Shown: positions 45,612-54,128 of the stretch, piece by piece
Layout: every line of letters starts with the position of its first letter
Position numbering within the stretch: position 1 is the first letter of the stretch
DNA from: Peredibacter sp045999315
Lineage (GTDB): Bacteria; Bdellovibrionota; Bacteriovoracia; Bacteriovoracales; Bacteriovoracaceae
Length of the DNA: 64,000 nt
Assembly (NCBI RefSeq): GCF_045999315.1
Contig: NZ_CP174607.1
Location: 3,286,001 to 3,350,000 of the forward strand
Reading direction: 5' to 3'
The notes under the pieces: model-generated
Seen by the model: the letters and a program-made list of their open reading frames with translations, nothing else
What the model was told of the DNA's origin: nothing
Database searches by the model: none
Translations under genes and position numbers: made by a program

Positions 45612-46467
45612 AATTCTTGGAAACTATGGAGCTCTACTTTCAATAATTGAAATCGGACTTGGGTCTTTACTGCATTCTTTATATATTCCGTTTGCAGGGC
45701 ACATACTTTCTCTCAACCAAGGTTTTCTTCTTTGTCGAGTAGCGATTCTTTCAAATGATCGCAGTCTTACTTACGGAGTTTCTAATATTGCGGCGGTTTT
45801 GAAATCTCTCTCTCCCGCCGGTAAAAAACTGGGTCCTATGCTGAGTCTTTCGATGCAGGGACTTCTTTTCTATATCGGAACTCTTTTTGGCATTAACCCC
45901 ATTGGTCTCTCCTTAGGTATGGTTCTTCTTTCTTTCTGGTCATTCATTCAACCGCTGGTTACTTATTATCTTTTCTTTGGAAATGAGATCATTAACGCCG
46001 CTGAGTTTTTGTATCAAAAGACTTTTCAGTATCACGGGATCAAGGCAGAAAATCTCCTATGGCTCTTTGTCGGATTCATCGCGGTCAAGGCCATCGCAGG
46101 AATGGTTCTGGCCCTGATGGCCTGGAAAACCAAGGGCAGATCAGACTATCAGGACAGCTTTGCGGGCTTTGCAAAGGCCAAAACACCCGTCACAGGAAAT
46201 CCTCTGGTCCTCGCTTTAAAAGACCTATTGAGGCCAATCTTTCTTTTGTCTTTAGCAGGAACGACTCTTTTTCTTTATTTCTCTCAATACGAAATCGGCG
46301 AGATCGTTTGGTATCTCATGCGTCCCATTGCCATTGGTTTTATGTTCTTCTATTTTTCAAGAACACTCACCTTAGATAGATGGCTTGCTCGTTTAGAAAA
46401 TGGACGCTTTCATGCCTTTGCTGAAGGCTGCAAGGTCGCTTTAGAAAAGATCAGGAAAGTTTTTTAA
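45589..46467 (+). CDS. Integral membrane protein of unknown function in the xdh operon
   Basis: 292 residues with about seven hydrophobic helices (ALLSIIEIGLGSLLHSLYIPF, LSLSMQGLLFYIGTLFG, LSLGMVLLSFWSFIQPLVTYY, LLWLFVGFIAVKAIAGMVLAL and two C-terminal). The N-terminal GSLLHSLYIPFAGHILS is faintly like the substrate-binding S components of ECF transporters. That is a weak impression. It begins inside xdhC (23-base overlap), so it is translationally coupled to purine oxidation. A purine, urate or cofactor transporter is a contextual guess. Confidence 0.65.
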   Translation: MDQKRKIEILGNYGALLSIIEIGLGSLLHSLYIPFAGHILSLNQGFLLCRVAILSNDRSLTYGVSNIAAVLKSLSPAGKKLGPMLSLSMQGLLFYIGTLFGINPIGLSLGMVLLSFWSFIQPLVTYYLFFGNEIINAAEFLYQKTFQYHGIKAENLLWLFVGFIAVKAIAGMVLALMAWKTKGRSDYQDSFAGFAKAKTPVTGNPLVLALKDLLRPIFLLSLAGTTLFLYFSQYEIGEIVWYLMRPIAIGFMFFYFSRTLTLDRWLARLENGRFHAFAEGCKVALEKIRKVF

Positions 46468-46873
46468 TTAAAGACTGAATCGGCGTTCCGCTCTGCCAGT
46501 AGATAACATCATCCAGAGAACCAATGATCTCATCACGACGAGTGCGCATCTTTTCGTAGTTTTGAATATTGAAGTAGACCTTTTTGAAATTTCTCCAATC
46601 ACGCTTGATGGAACGAACAAGACTAAAGAACTCCGGGTGCTCCACCACAATCACCTTGTCTGCCTTTGGCAGAACCACATCAGAGACCTTAGAGATATGT
46701 CCTTCAAAGACCCAGTTATCAACGTCAGTTAATTTTTGAACTTCAGAACGAAGATCCCCTCCGTTCCAAAAGATCTGATCTGCTTCAATATGATGAAGAT
46801 TTAATTTGGCGGAGAGCTGAGTCGCGAGCCAAGTCTTTCCCGATCCCGGAGCGCCAATCAAAACGATATTCAT
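46451..46873 (-). CDS. Small P-loop kinase-like ATPase (adenylate kinase / topology-modulation type)
   Basis: 140 residues. Walker A IGAPGSGKTWLATQLS at the N-terminus, then HHIEADQIFW, the DxxxW segment of FlaR/topology-modulation P-loop proteins, and VDNWVFEGHIS. It resembles small nucleotide or nucleoside kinases. The ATG overlaps the acid phosphatase stop (ATGA), so it ends the urate operon. Its 3' end overlaps convergently with the membrane-protein gene by 17 bases. The substrate is unknown; a role with purine nucleotides is an inference. Confidence 0.72.
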   Translation of the reverse strand: MNIVLIGAPGSGKTWLATQLSAKLNLHHIEADQIFWNGGDLRSEVQKLTDVDNWVFEGHISKVSDVVLPKADKVIVVEHPEFFSLVRSIKRDWRNFKKVYFNIQNYEKMRTRRDEIIGSLDDVIYWQSGTPIQSLIKKLS

Positions 46874-47523
46874 TTCGTCAGGGCCTTTACATCATCCAAA
46901 AATTTTGGTGACTTGATTAAACTTTCAAAGATCATCTCTCCCATGACTTTTCCGGCCACAGTATCCAGAGGGTGATGAACTCCACCGATCACGCGGCCAA
47001 GAGAAATTTCTTTCGCGCGCTGATCAAACGCTTCCGCTTTTTCTGGATAAATCAGTGAGAAAGTTTTTGCCGCAACGTAAGCAATGGTAGTGTGGCCACT
47101 AGGATAAGAAAGCGAACGAGGCCTTCTCACGCAAGGAACGATACGAGGATCACGATTATAAGGTCTCACTCTGCCCCATTCATCTTTTTTCACGCGCGAG
47201 AAGATCATTACTTCTTTAAAAAGAACTTCTTGAAGAGCGACTAACTTCTGGGCCTCTGCTTGTGTTAATGGGCCATAAGGAGGGCCAAAAAATGAAGTGG
47301 CAAAACCTTCGGATTCAAATGCGGACTTCGCACAATCGGCCTCGGTGCGAACAGTTTGCCAACGAAGCACTTCCGCCAGATCAGCGAGATCTTCTTCTGA
47401 GTTAACGGCCGGTGGAGCTGGGATCAAATTAAGATCAATACTATCTGGACTTAAATAAGTCAGGTCCTGGGCCCATACCGGGAGAAACCAAATTAAACTC
47501 AGAACAAGAATCAGTTGCTTCAT
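46870..47523 (-). CDS. Secreted class A-like (PAP2 superfamily) acid phosphatase
   Basis: 217 residues with signal peptide MKQLILVLSLIWFLPVWAQ, so periplasmic. The three PAP2 motifs are KDEWGRVRPY, SLSYPSGHTTIAY and SLGRVIGGVHHPLDTVAG, giving Lys/Arg-Pro, PSGH and the phosphorylated His. Class A non-specific acid phosphatases release phosphate from nucleotides among others. ATGA overlap with the giant fusion gene couples it to urate degradation, consistent with dephosphorylating nucleotides before purine breakdown (inference). Confidence 0.88.
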   Translation of the reverse strand: MKQLILVLSLIWFLPVWAQDLTYLSPDSIDLNLIPAPPAVNSEEDLADLAEVLRWQTVRTEADCAKSAFESEGFATSFFGPPYGPLTQAEAQKLVALQEVLFKEVMIFSRVKKDEWGRVRPYNRDPRIVPCVRRPRSLSYPSGHTTIAYVAAKTFSLIYPEKAEAFDQRAKEISLGRVIGGVHHPLDTVAGKVMGEMIFESLIKSPKFLDDVKALTK

Positions 47524-50500
47524 TTCGAGAACACCTTAATACGGTTCATTCCCCCACAAGGCCAGGCTTGGATCTTAACTTGTGAGAAGATTTCCGGACG
47601 GTTTATCTCAAAACTTTGAATATGACCAGCAAACGCCTTCACATTTTGTTTAGGGATAATTGTGATCCATTTCCCCTCTGTAAGTCCCTCTAACGAGAAC
47701 TCGTAAGGATTATTGTTTACATAGTAGGTGTAATCCGTTTCCACGCGATGAATTTTAGCGGGTTTAGCAAGTTGAATAGTGACTTCTTCACAACCACCTA
47801 GCTTTCGACTACGGGCCGATTCCAAACCATCAAACATATTAATTGGAGCAAATGGTGAAATTACCTGAGAAGCTGGACTGTAATGTTCATTAGTGGCCTT
47901 AAGCATTTTGGCCCCTAAGGCAACACTGGCGTTATTGAACTCATCACCCTCATGAAGGGACAACCAATTCTTTTTGATCTCGGCCTCTGTCACTTCATAC
48001 TTAATGTTCAGTGGCTTTTTGGTCTGAGGAATTTTCTCTTCATAAGAGCGCATCTTTCCGTCAAAGGTCGCTTTCTCAGTTTCCGGAAGATCAGTGTAAA
48101 GGCCCAGACGAGTAAAACCTCCATCCGGATATTGTGAGGCACGGATTTGTGTCACCACGCCACTTGTTTTCGGAAGTTTAATTCGTACTTCGGAGTGTCC
48201 TTCCATTTCCATTTTTGGAACGAGTTCCACCCACTCACCATCCACCAGTCCCTCAATTCTCACGGCCGGAGCGTGATTACCAAAGTGATACTTCGTCGAA
48301 AGAAGAACATAATTAACTTTTGCCGGTTTCTTTAACTCAAACGTAAGTGTATCGACACCCGCTTGATTGTGACGAACAGTCTCCCAACTATCCATGACCT
48401 TTCCTTGCTTCCCGAAAAGTTCGGGATCAAACTTTGGAAGATGATCACTAAAAAGGTTGTCCGCTCGAGCGAAAAGTTCGTTGGAAACTTCTACTACCGT
48501 AGACCCTACTCCGATGTTAAAAGGAGCAAGAGGATCCATCGGACCTCTTTCAATGATTGGTTCTGGACGAGTTTTAAGGAAGGCATCGAACACCAGATTC
48601 TTGTAACCCATGTTCACAATCTGCTCTTGAGGAATCTTGTCCGCAGTAAACGTCGTTTTAAATTTCGAAAAGTCCACACCCTGGAATTCCAGAACCTTTA
48701 AAATGTCTTGGGTCGCTTCTGCATTAAAGAGCACACCCTTTAAATCGGAGTTCGCGAGTGCCACTACACCTTTGCCACGATCCGGCCCAAAATAGCAGTG
48801 TAAGAAGATACAGCGGAAGCCATCATTGGCCCCTTGGTGAATCATAAATTTATTCGGACCTGCTTCTCCAACGAAGACCCCCAGACCCATCTTCACACCC
48901 ATAAACTTCATACAGCCCTTGTCGGTTCCATGAAGCATGAGTCTTGCGGTATCGTGAGAAATTGGGCCAGAACCATTAAGATTCCAGTAGGCCTCTTCCA
49001 TGTGTTCAAGAAATTTTGCCATGGCGTCCGCTGTTCCCATAGAACCGGCAGCGAAGGCCGGGAACATCTTACGAGTTCCTTCGATTTCGTCTCCATTATC
49101 CTTAAATCCGTGAGCGTACTCCACCCCTGGAAGTGTCTCTTGCTGAAAAGAGAAGTCCTTCATTCCTAACTTATCCAGGAATGGACGAGTAAGATCAAAG
49201 ATGGATTTCTTCTCTAACGTTTCAATTAAGTGCTCAAGGACTAAAAACCCACCACCCGAATATTGAAACCTCTCACCTGGTGTATTCACGACACGAACTG
49301 GTTCATAACCATATTCCGCGTTCCCTTTCAGAAACTCTGAAATCTTTGGCATTTTGCGATTGGCCGGAACTCCATTCACGTAATGAAGATTAAGTGCACA
49401 GTGACTCATAAGATGAGCAATCGTGACTTTAGGATCGAGATTCAAATCAGGAAGAAAATCATTAACTGAAGAATTAAGTGCTATGCCTTTTTTCTTAAAG
49501 TATTCGATGGCAAAAGCACTTCCTACGGTTTTACTAAGGGAGGCCATCTCAAACCAAGTGGTGGTCTTGGCCTTGCCGAACACGATGTTCTGGTGACCGT
49601 TCCCCGTCATGATAGTGACCTGAGCGTCTTTAATTCCGTGCTTTTTGTAAGCGTTCTCTAAGCGCGTATAAAGATCATTCAAAGGATGGCCCTTCATGCG
49701 CTTCTCGGTGATTTCCCAGAGAGCATAACGAGCATTTTCAATTTCTTTTTCTTCAGGATTATTGATGCGTTCTTTAAGTAGTGCCAGAAGTTCTTTGCCG
49801 GACTTTCCTTGGGCACTCACGAGGAATTTCATTCCAAATTTTCCAAGATACTGAGCACCCAGATCACGAAGTTCCTGACGAACGGATTCATCTTCAGTCA
49901 GGACTTTTGATTGCTCAGAGCTTGCAAGTTTATCCAGGGTCTTTTTATTTTCTCCAATGTCCCCGTGGAAAGAGGCCGCTTCCAGAATGTCTGACTTGGT
50001 AAAAGACTTCACCAAGTTCTCGCACATCTTTACGTCAGCGGTCGCCAACCGCGCCTTCTCCGAAGCAAATCGAAGAGACCCGCACATTTCAAAAAAGTAA
50101 TTGAAGCGTTTGATATAAGAATCAATCTTAAACTTCTCGGAATCCATCTCTGTTACAAACGTCCACGGATCCTTTGCTTCCCTGACCGCCGGAATGGTAA
50201 ATGGTAAAAACAACTGAGTCGCAAATTCCACTGGTTCCGGATCCGTCATCAGTTTAATCATGAGGTTCATGGCCACCGGGTACCACTTCTCGGTTCTCTC
50301 GTCCCATTTCACTTGCACAATTTTTTTATCGTTCGATTTGTCTTTGCGGATAAAATTTAGCTCTTCATGAGCGATCTTTAAGAACTCTTCCAATTTAAAG
50401 CGTCCGTGACGAATCTCATGCCAAACTTCCCAACGAGAACGTTCAGCTGTCGCCAGATCATCCATCACTCTCACTGGAGTATTGGCCACCAAGGCAGGAA

Positions 50501-52142
50501 GGGCCACACACCCATTCCCAGATAACCAGTCCGTGATGTACTGAAGAGATTGAAAAACGTTATAGCGAACTTCTTCCGGGTGATTATTGGCAATGAAATT
50601 TGATTCTTTAAGATCGGCCACAATTAGAGAGCGAGCATACATCGGATCGTTCTTGTCCAGCCCTTGAATGTCCGGGCCGTGAATAAAATCCAAAATTTCT
50701 TTGTGATACTTTTCATCCAAGAGAGACTTCACTAATGTTTCTAATTTTGACGAATCTCCTTTCTTATGAATTTTCCACGCTTCCACAAAGGCCAGACCCA
50801 ATCTCACGAAATCCGGATGCGCCACCCAGAAACCAGAAAGATCACGCTTCATCTGTGTGATCACGTCTCGAATATAACCTTTAATGGTGACCTGATAGGA
50901 AGGTGAACGGAGATCATTTGATGTCGGAAGAATGCCATACATCCCACCGACTTTAATTCCTCCACGAGATCCCACCACTTCCGCCAGAAGATCATGAGAG
51001 GCCTTAATGTACTTAATCACAATGTCCGGATCGGCCTTCACCGGGATGCGATAGTTTGCATCTTCCTTAAAGAGTCGAGCAGTACTCGCGAGGTAATCAT
51101 GCCAACCAAGAGAAGCACCCACAAAGTACGGATACAACTCGTCCATGATTTCATGAGCCCGGAAAACCGCGCGAGGATTTTCTAATACAATCATGAGACG
51201 AATACTTCCTACGGCATAGGTAGGATAGGTTTTCTTTAAAAGTTTTTCCGCCGCTTCCAGCATGATTCGGATGTATCGCGCCTCTTCTTCGTTCTCGAGT
51301 TTTGGAACGTAGAAGGCCAGGGCCTTTTCATTGTGCCAATTGCGGAAGAAGTGAAGAGCGAAGTCATAAAGATGAAGTGGAATCGGTTGCTCTTTATAGA
51401 ACAAGAAGAAGCATGGAAGTGCCAATCCCGGAAACCGCTTAATAGGAAGAGAAAGTTTTTCTTTCTCCAACTCATATTTTTTACCGTTCTCTTCAAGAGA
51501 AAGATTGCCATCTAAGCACTTAGTGAGATTCACTCCCGCCGAAATTAAATCTTCGCGAAGAGGAGTCTTCGAATCTTCATCATCCGCTCCCCATTTTGGA
51601 AGTGAATCATGAGTTGAAAGAAGTTCACGCACAATCTCCGGCTCATCTTTAAGCTTTCGGTGATAGGCATTCATGGCATTGATGGAAAGTTTCGCTGAAT
51701 CTGGAGGACCAAAAAGGGTCACATGTGGACCACGGAGGAACTCCGGAATATTTGCAATGGCTTTTCCACCAGGACGAGCATAGTTAGGAGTCTTTGGGCC
51801 AAAAACAATGCGGCCCTCTCCATCTTCAAGACCTAGGACTGTTTTATAATCACAAGAAAGATAGTCCCGCTTAAAGTCCTTGTTGAAAGTAGCCATGGCC
51901 TTCACACGCTCATCAATAAACTTGCGGTCACGGTTACGTCGTTTAAGAACAAGATTCAACTCATCTTTAACCGCTTCATAGAGTTCGCACAAAAAACGCA
52001 AAGACTCAGTGGATTCAAGTCCACCCGACTCTCCGACTTGCATTAAACCTTCCGTTCCAGGGACAGGTTTTGCCGCCTTTAAAAGATGGGCCTTAATCTC
52101 TGGAGAAATATAATCGTCGTAATATGGAATTTCAGATTTCAA
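47520..52142 (-). CDS. Four-enzyme fusion: malate synthase-like + OHCU decarboxylase + serine beta-lactamase-fold hydrolase + allantoicase
   Basis: 1540 residues, no signal peptide, probably cytoplasmic. Residues ~90-650 match malate synthase A: Arg236 (KRFPG) aligns with the catalytic VRPRG Arg, Mg ligands Glu321 (VLENPRAVF) and Asp349 (GWHDY) are kept, and Asp562 in VMDDLATAERSR is the base position. Residues ~655-820 are OHCU decarboxylase (UraD): EMCGS, His726 in FHGDIG, SSEQ at 741-744, FGMKFLVSAQGKSG. Residues ~820-1155 are a beta-lactamase/esterase fold with Ser868-x-x-Lys871 (MASLSK), Tyr961 (YSGGG) and HQG at 1102-1104. Residues ~1205-1540 form a normal two-lobed allantoicase (VMDSWETVR, YPDGGFTRLGLY; MFDGLESAR, WPCGGMNRIKVF). 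Start is TTG 52142, one base after the HIU hydrolase stop, GAGGG 8 bases upstream. The reading frame is uninterrupted. See findings. Confidence 0.9.
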   Translation of the reverse strand: MKSEIPYYDDYISPEIKAHLLKAAKPVPGTEGLMQVGESGGLESTESLRFLCELYEAVKDELNLVLKRRNRDRKFIDERVKAMATFNKDFKRDYLSCDYKTVLGLEDGEGRIVFGPKTPNYARPGGKAIANIPEFLRGPHVTLFGPPDSAKLSINAMNAYHRKLKDEPEIVRELLSTHDSLPKWGADDEDSKTPLREDLISAGVNLTKCLDGNLSLEENGKKYELEKEKLSLPIKRFPGLALPCFFLFYKEQPIPLHLYDFALHFFRNWHNEKALAFYVPKLENEEEARYIRIMLEAAEKLLKKTYPTYAVGSIRLMIVLENPRAVFRAHEIMDELYPYFVGASLGWHDYLASTARLFKEDANYRIPVKADPDIVIKYIKASHDLLAEVVGSRGGIKVGGMYGILPTSNDLRSPSYQVTIKGYIRDVITQMKRDLSGFWVAHPDFVRLGLAFVEAWKIHKKGDSSKLETLVKSLLDEKYHKEILDFIHGPDIQGLDKNDPMYARSLIVADLKESNFIANNHPEEVRYNVFQSLQYITDWLSGNGCVALPALVANTPVRVMDDLATAERSRWEVWHEIRHGRFKLEEFLKIAHEELNFIRKDKSNDKKIVQVKWDERTEKWYPVAMNLMIKLMTDPEPVEFATQLFLPFTIPAVREAKDPWTFVTEMDSEKFKIDSYIKRFNYFFEMCGSLRFASEKARLATADVKMCENLVKSFTKSDILEAASFHGDIGENKKTLDKLASSEQSKVLTEDESVRQELRDLGAQYLGKFGMKFLVSAQGKSGKELLALLKERINNPEEKEIENARYALWEITEKRMKGHPLNDLYTRLENAYKKHGIKDAQVTIMTGNGHQNIVFGKAKTTTWFEMASLSKTVGSAFAIEYFKKKGIALNSSVNDFLPDLNLDPKVTIAHLMSHCALNLHYVNGVPANRKMPKISEFLKGNAEYGYEPVRVVNTPGERFQYSGGGFLVLEHLIETLEKKSIFDLTRPFLDKLGMKDFSFQQETLPGVEYAHGFKDNGDEIEGTRKMFPAFAAGSMGTADAMAKFLEHMEEAYWNLNGSGPISHDTARLMLHGTDKGCMKFMGVKMGLGVFVGEAGPNKFMIHQGANDGFRCIFLHCYFGPDRGKGVVALANSDLKGVLFNAEATQDILKVLEFQGVDFSKFKTTFTADKIPQEQIVNMGYKNLVFDAFLKTRPEPIIERGPMDPLAPFNIGVGSTVVEVSNELFARADNLFSDHLPKFDPELFGKQGKVMDSWETVRHNQAGVDTLTFELKKPAKVNYVLLSTKYHFGNHAPAVRIEGLVDGEWVELVPKMEMEGHSEVRIKLPKTSGVVTQIRASQYPDGGFTRLGLYTDLPETEKATFDGKMRSYEEKIPQTKKPLNIKYEVTEAEIKKNWLSLHEGDEFNNASVALGAKMLKATNEHYSPASQVISPFAPINMFDGLESARSRKLGGCEEVTIQLAKPAKIHRVETDYTYYVNNNPYEFSLEGLTEGKWITIIPKQNVKAFAGHIQSFEINRPEIFSQVKIQAWPCGGMNRIKVFSK

Positions 52143-52143
52143 G

Positions 52144-52461
52144 TTATGTCCCTCGGTATGTCGAATAACCGTACGGATTTAAGAGCATCGGTACGTGATA
52201 TTTTCTTTCAGTATTTTTGATATTGAAGATGATGGGAGTATTCATGAAGAAATGCTCTTCACCTTTGAAGTAATCTTCCACCATAAATGTTAAGCGATAA
52301 ACACCCGCCACCTTCGGACAATCAAAAACGATTCTTCCATCAGCATTGGTTTTATCAGTGGCGATTTTATTCCAAGAAGTTCCTTCTTGTTTTTCCAGCG
52401 TCACGGCCACGTCTTTTGCCGCCACACCTTTTGTTGTGTCTAGAATGTGAGTGCTAATCAT
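52144..52461 (-). CDS. uraH: 5-hydroxyisourate hydrolase (transthyretin-like)
   Basis: 105-residue enzyme that opens 5-hydroxyisourate to OHCU. The N-terminal STHILDTTKGVAA carries the first catalytic His, the middle DGRIVFDCP the conserved Arg region, ERKYHVPMLLNPYGYSTYRGT the His-x-Pro motif and the diagnostic YRGT/S C-terminus. The length is typical of bacterial HIUase, without signal peptide. GAGGA lies just upstream of the ATG. It sits 8 bases after puuD and 1 base before the fusion gene. Confidence 0.96.
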   Translation of the reverse strand: MISTHILDTTKGVAAKDVAVTLEKQEGTSWNKIATDKTNADGRIVFDCPKVAGVYRLTFMVEDYFKGEEHFFMNTPIIFNIKNTERKYHVPMLLNPYGYSTYRGT

Positions 52462-52469
52462 AGTTCCTC

Positions 52470-54116
52470 TTATTTAAACTTGAGTGCCAATGAAGGTACG
52501 CCCTTATCAGTCACATCAATTTCTTGAGTTGTTGTTCCAAAGACCTCATGCCAGGCCTCAATAGTATAATGCCCTACTGGAAGCTTCGGCAGGGTAAATT
52601 CACCTTTTGCATCTGTTACGTCATAAAAAGGATGATCCATGATCGCCACATAGGCCCCCATCCATGGATGAACCGAACACTTGGCCTGCAAAAAGATCTC
52701 AGGTTTTGTGAAGACCTTGGTCTCACGCTGATTCTTCTTTGGCATGGCCATATTAAATTTCTGATTCTCTTTCGTAACTGATCGGACGTTGTGAAAAATA
52801 GGGTCTGAGTTAATGAAGGTCACTTTCTGACCGACACGAGCGGCCGCCACACGTGGGTGATACATGCAGCCTTTTTGATCGAGTTCAACTTCAGAAGTCG
52901 GCACGGCCCCTGGATCTTTTCCTTCCTGGCCTTTAATGACTCTTACGAGCACATTTTCCACTTTCCCATCATTCACTATGACTTCATTTGAATAAACCTC
53001 ACCTTCCCCTGGTCTTTGACAACCGGCCGGAAGATTGAGTTTTTTTCCTCTTGGAGGTGTTCCATCAAAAGTCACCAAACCTTTCACATCAAAAGTCTTC
53101 GAATTGGTTGATGCCGACGGTTTTACTTCTTCAACTTTCACTTCCACTGGCATGGCCGCGGACTGTTCAGGTTCATGAATATGGGTATCAACCACAGTGG
53201 TAGTTCCTGTATCTGGTTGCGAGAAGACAATCACACCGGCGATAAGAGCGATCCCCACTACAGCGGCCGTCATAGAACGTTTAGGGTTTTGCAATCTAAC
53301 CACAAAGTACTCGCGAATCGCCGCTCCACCAGCACTGATTAAAAGCAAGATAAGCCAGTTGTATTCATGCCCGTAGGTATTCGGGAAGTGATTTGAAAGC
53401 ATGATAAAAATCACCGGCAACGTCAGATAAGTATTGTGAGTAGAACGATTTTTAGCGTTCTTTCCCCAGTCCTGGTTTACAGGCTCACCTTTCTTCGATG
53501 CCTCAACCATTAAAACCTGGCGAGGGATAATTCGCATAAAAACATTGGCCGTCATCCAGGTCCCCATCATCCCACCGATGTGAATGTAGGCCGCACGACC
53601 GCTTAGAGTGTGACAAAGAAAATACGACATCCCCACCAGCCACACCATCGTAAGAATATGTCCCACAATTGGTTTAGAACGAATGAATTGATTCTCCCAA
53701 ACGCTATCGTAGAAAAACCACGAACCAAAAATAGTGAATAAGCTGATCCCTACCCCTTGCCAATAAGTGATCTTGGAAACCATCTCATCCAAGAGGAAAG
53801 TTCCGTCACCGGTATAGAAAATAAGTACGATCAAAAACATCCCACTCATCCAGGTCCAGTAAGATTCCCATTTAAACCAGTGAAGTCGCTCCGGCACTTT
53901 GGTGGGCCCCATTAGAAGTTTTTCCACGTGATAAAAGCCACCACCGTGAACCATCCATACTTCACCAACATGTCCGGCATTTTTAGAGTCGGGATTTTTT
54001 TCGAAGCTTCGATCAAGCCACATAAAGAAAATGGAAGTTCCAATCCAAGTCACCGCGACGGTGATGTGAAGCCAGCGAGCGAGTAACAAAATCCAATCGA
54101 ACAAATCTTGATTCAT
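52470..54116 (-). CDS. puuD: PuuD-type membrane urate oxidase fused to a cupredoxin-like domain
   Basis: 548 residues. Residues 1-300 are the membrane urate oxidase domain: ARWLHITVAVTWIGTSIFF, VHGGGFYHVEKL, LHWFKWESYWTWMSGMFL, FFYDSVWE and MGTWMTANVF, about eight to nine helices. The known PuuD carries a C-terminal cytochrome c; no CxxCH is present here. After a polar linker (~300-340), residues 340-548 form a plastocyanin-like plus carboxypeptidase-regulatory-like domain with candidate type-1 copper ligands His442 (DPIFHNV), Cys480, His483 and Met486 (CSVHPWM). The last helix ends near 298, so the copper domain likely faces the periplasm. GAGGAA precedes the ATG. It is first gene of the urate operon. 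Confidence 0.9.
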   Translation of the reverse strand: MNQDLFDWILLLARWLHITVAVTWIGTSIFFMWLDRSFEKNPDSKNAGHVGEVWMVHGGGFYHVEKLLMGPTKVPERLHWFKWESYWTWMSGMFLIVLIFYTGDGTFLLDEMVSKITYWQGVGISLFTIFGSWFFYDSVWENQFIRSKPIVGHILTMVWLVGMSYFLCHTLSGRAAYIHIGGMMGTWMTANVFMRIIPRQVLMVEASKKGEPVNQDWGKNAKNRSTHNTYLTLPVIFIMLSNHFPNTYGHEYNWLILLLISAGGAAIREYFVVRLQNPKRSMTAAVVGIALIAGVIVFSQPDTGTTTVVDTHIHEPEQSAAMPVEVKVEEVKPSASTNSKTFDVKGLVTFDGTPPRGKKLNLPAGCQRPGEGEVYSNEVIVNDGKVENVLVRVIKGQEGKDPGAVPTSEVELDQKGCMYHPRVAAARVGQKVTFINSDPIFHNVRSVTKENQKFNMAMPKKNQRETKVFTKPEIFLQAKCSVHPWMGAYVAIMDHPFYDVTDAKGEFTLPKLPVGHYTIEAWHEVFGTTTQEIDVTDKGVPSLALKFK

Positions 54117-54128
54117 GGTTTCCTCAGC

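Noticed and set aside
47520..48900. Apparent tandem duplication of allantoicase at the C-terminus of the fusion
   Set aside because: Ordinary allantoicases are themselves two-lobed and about 340 residues long, so this is one complete enzyme, not a duplication.
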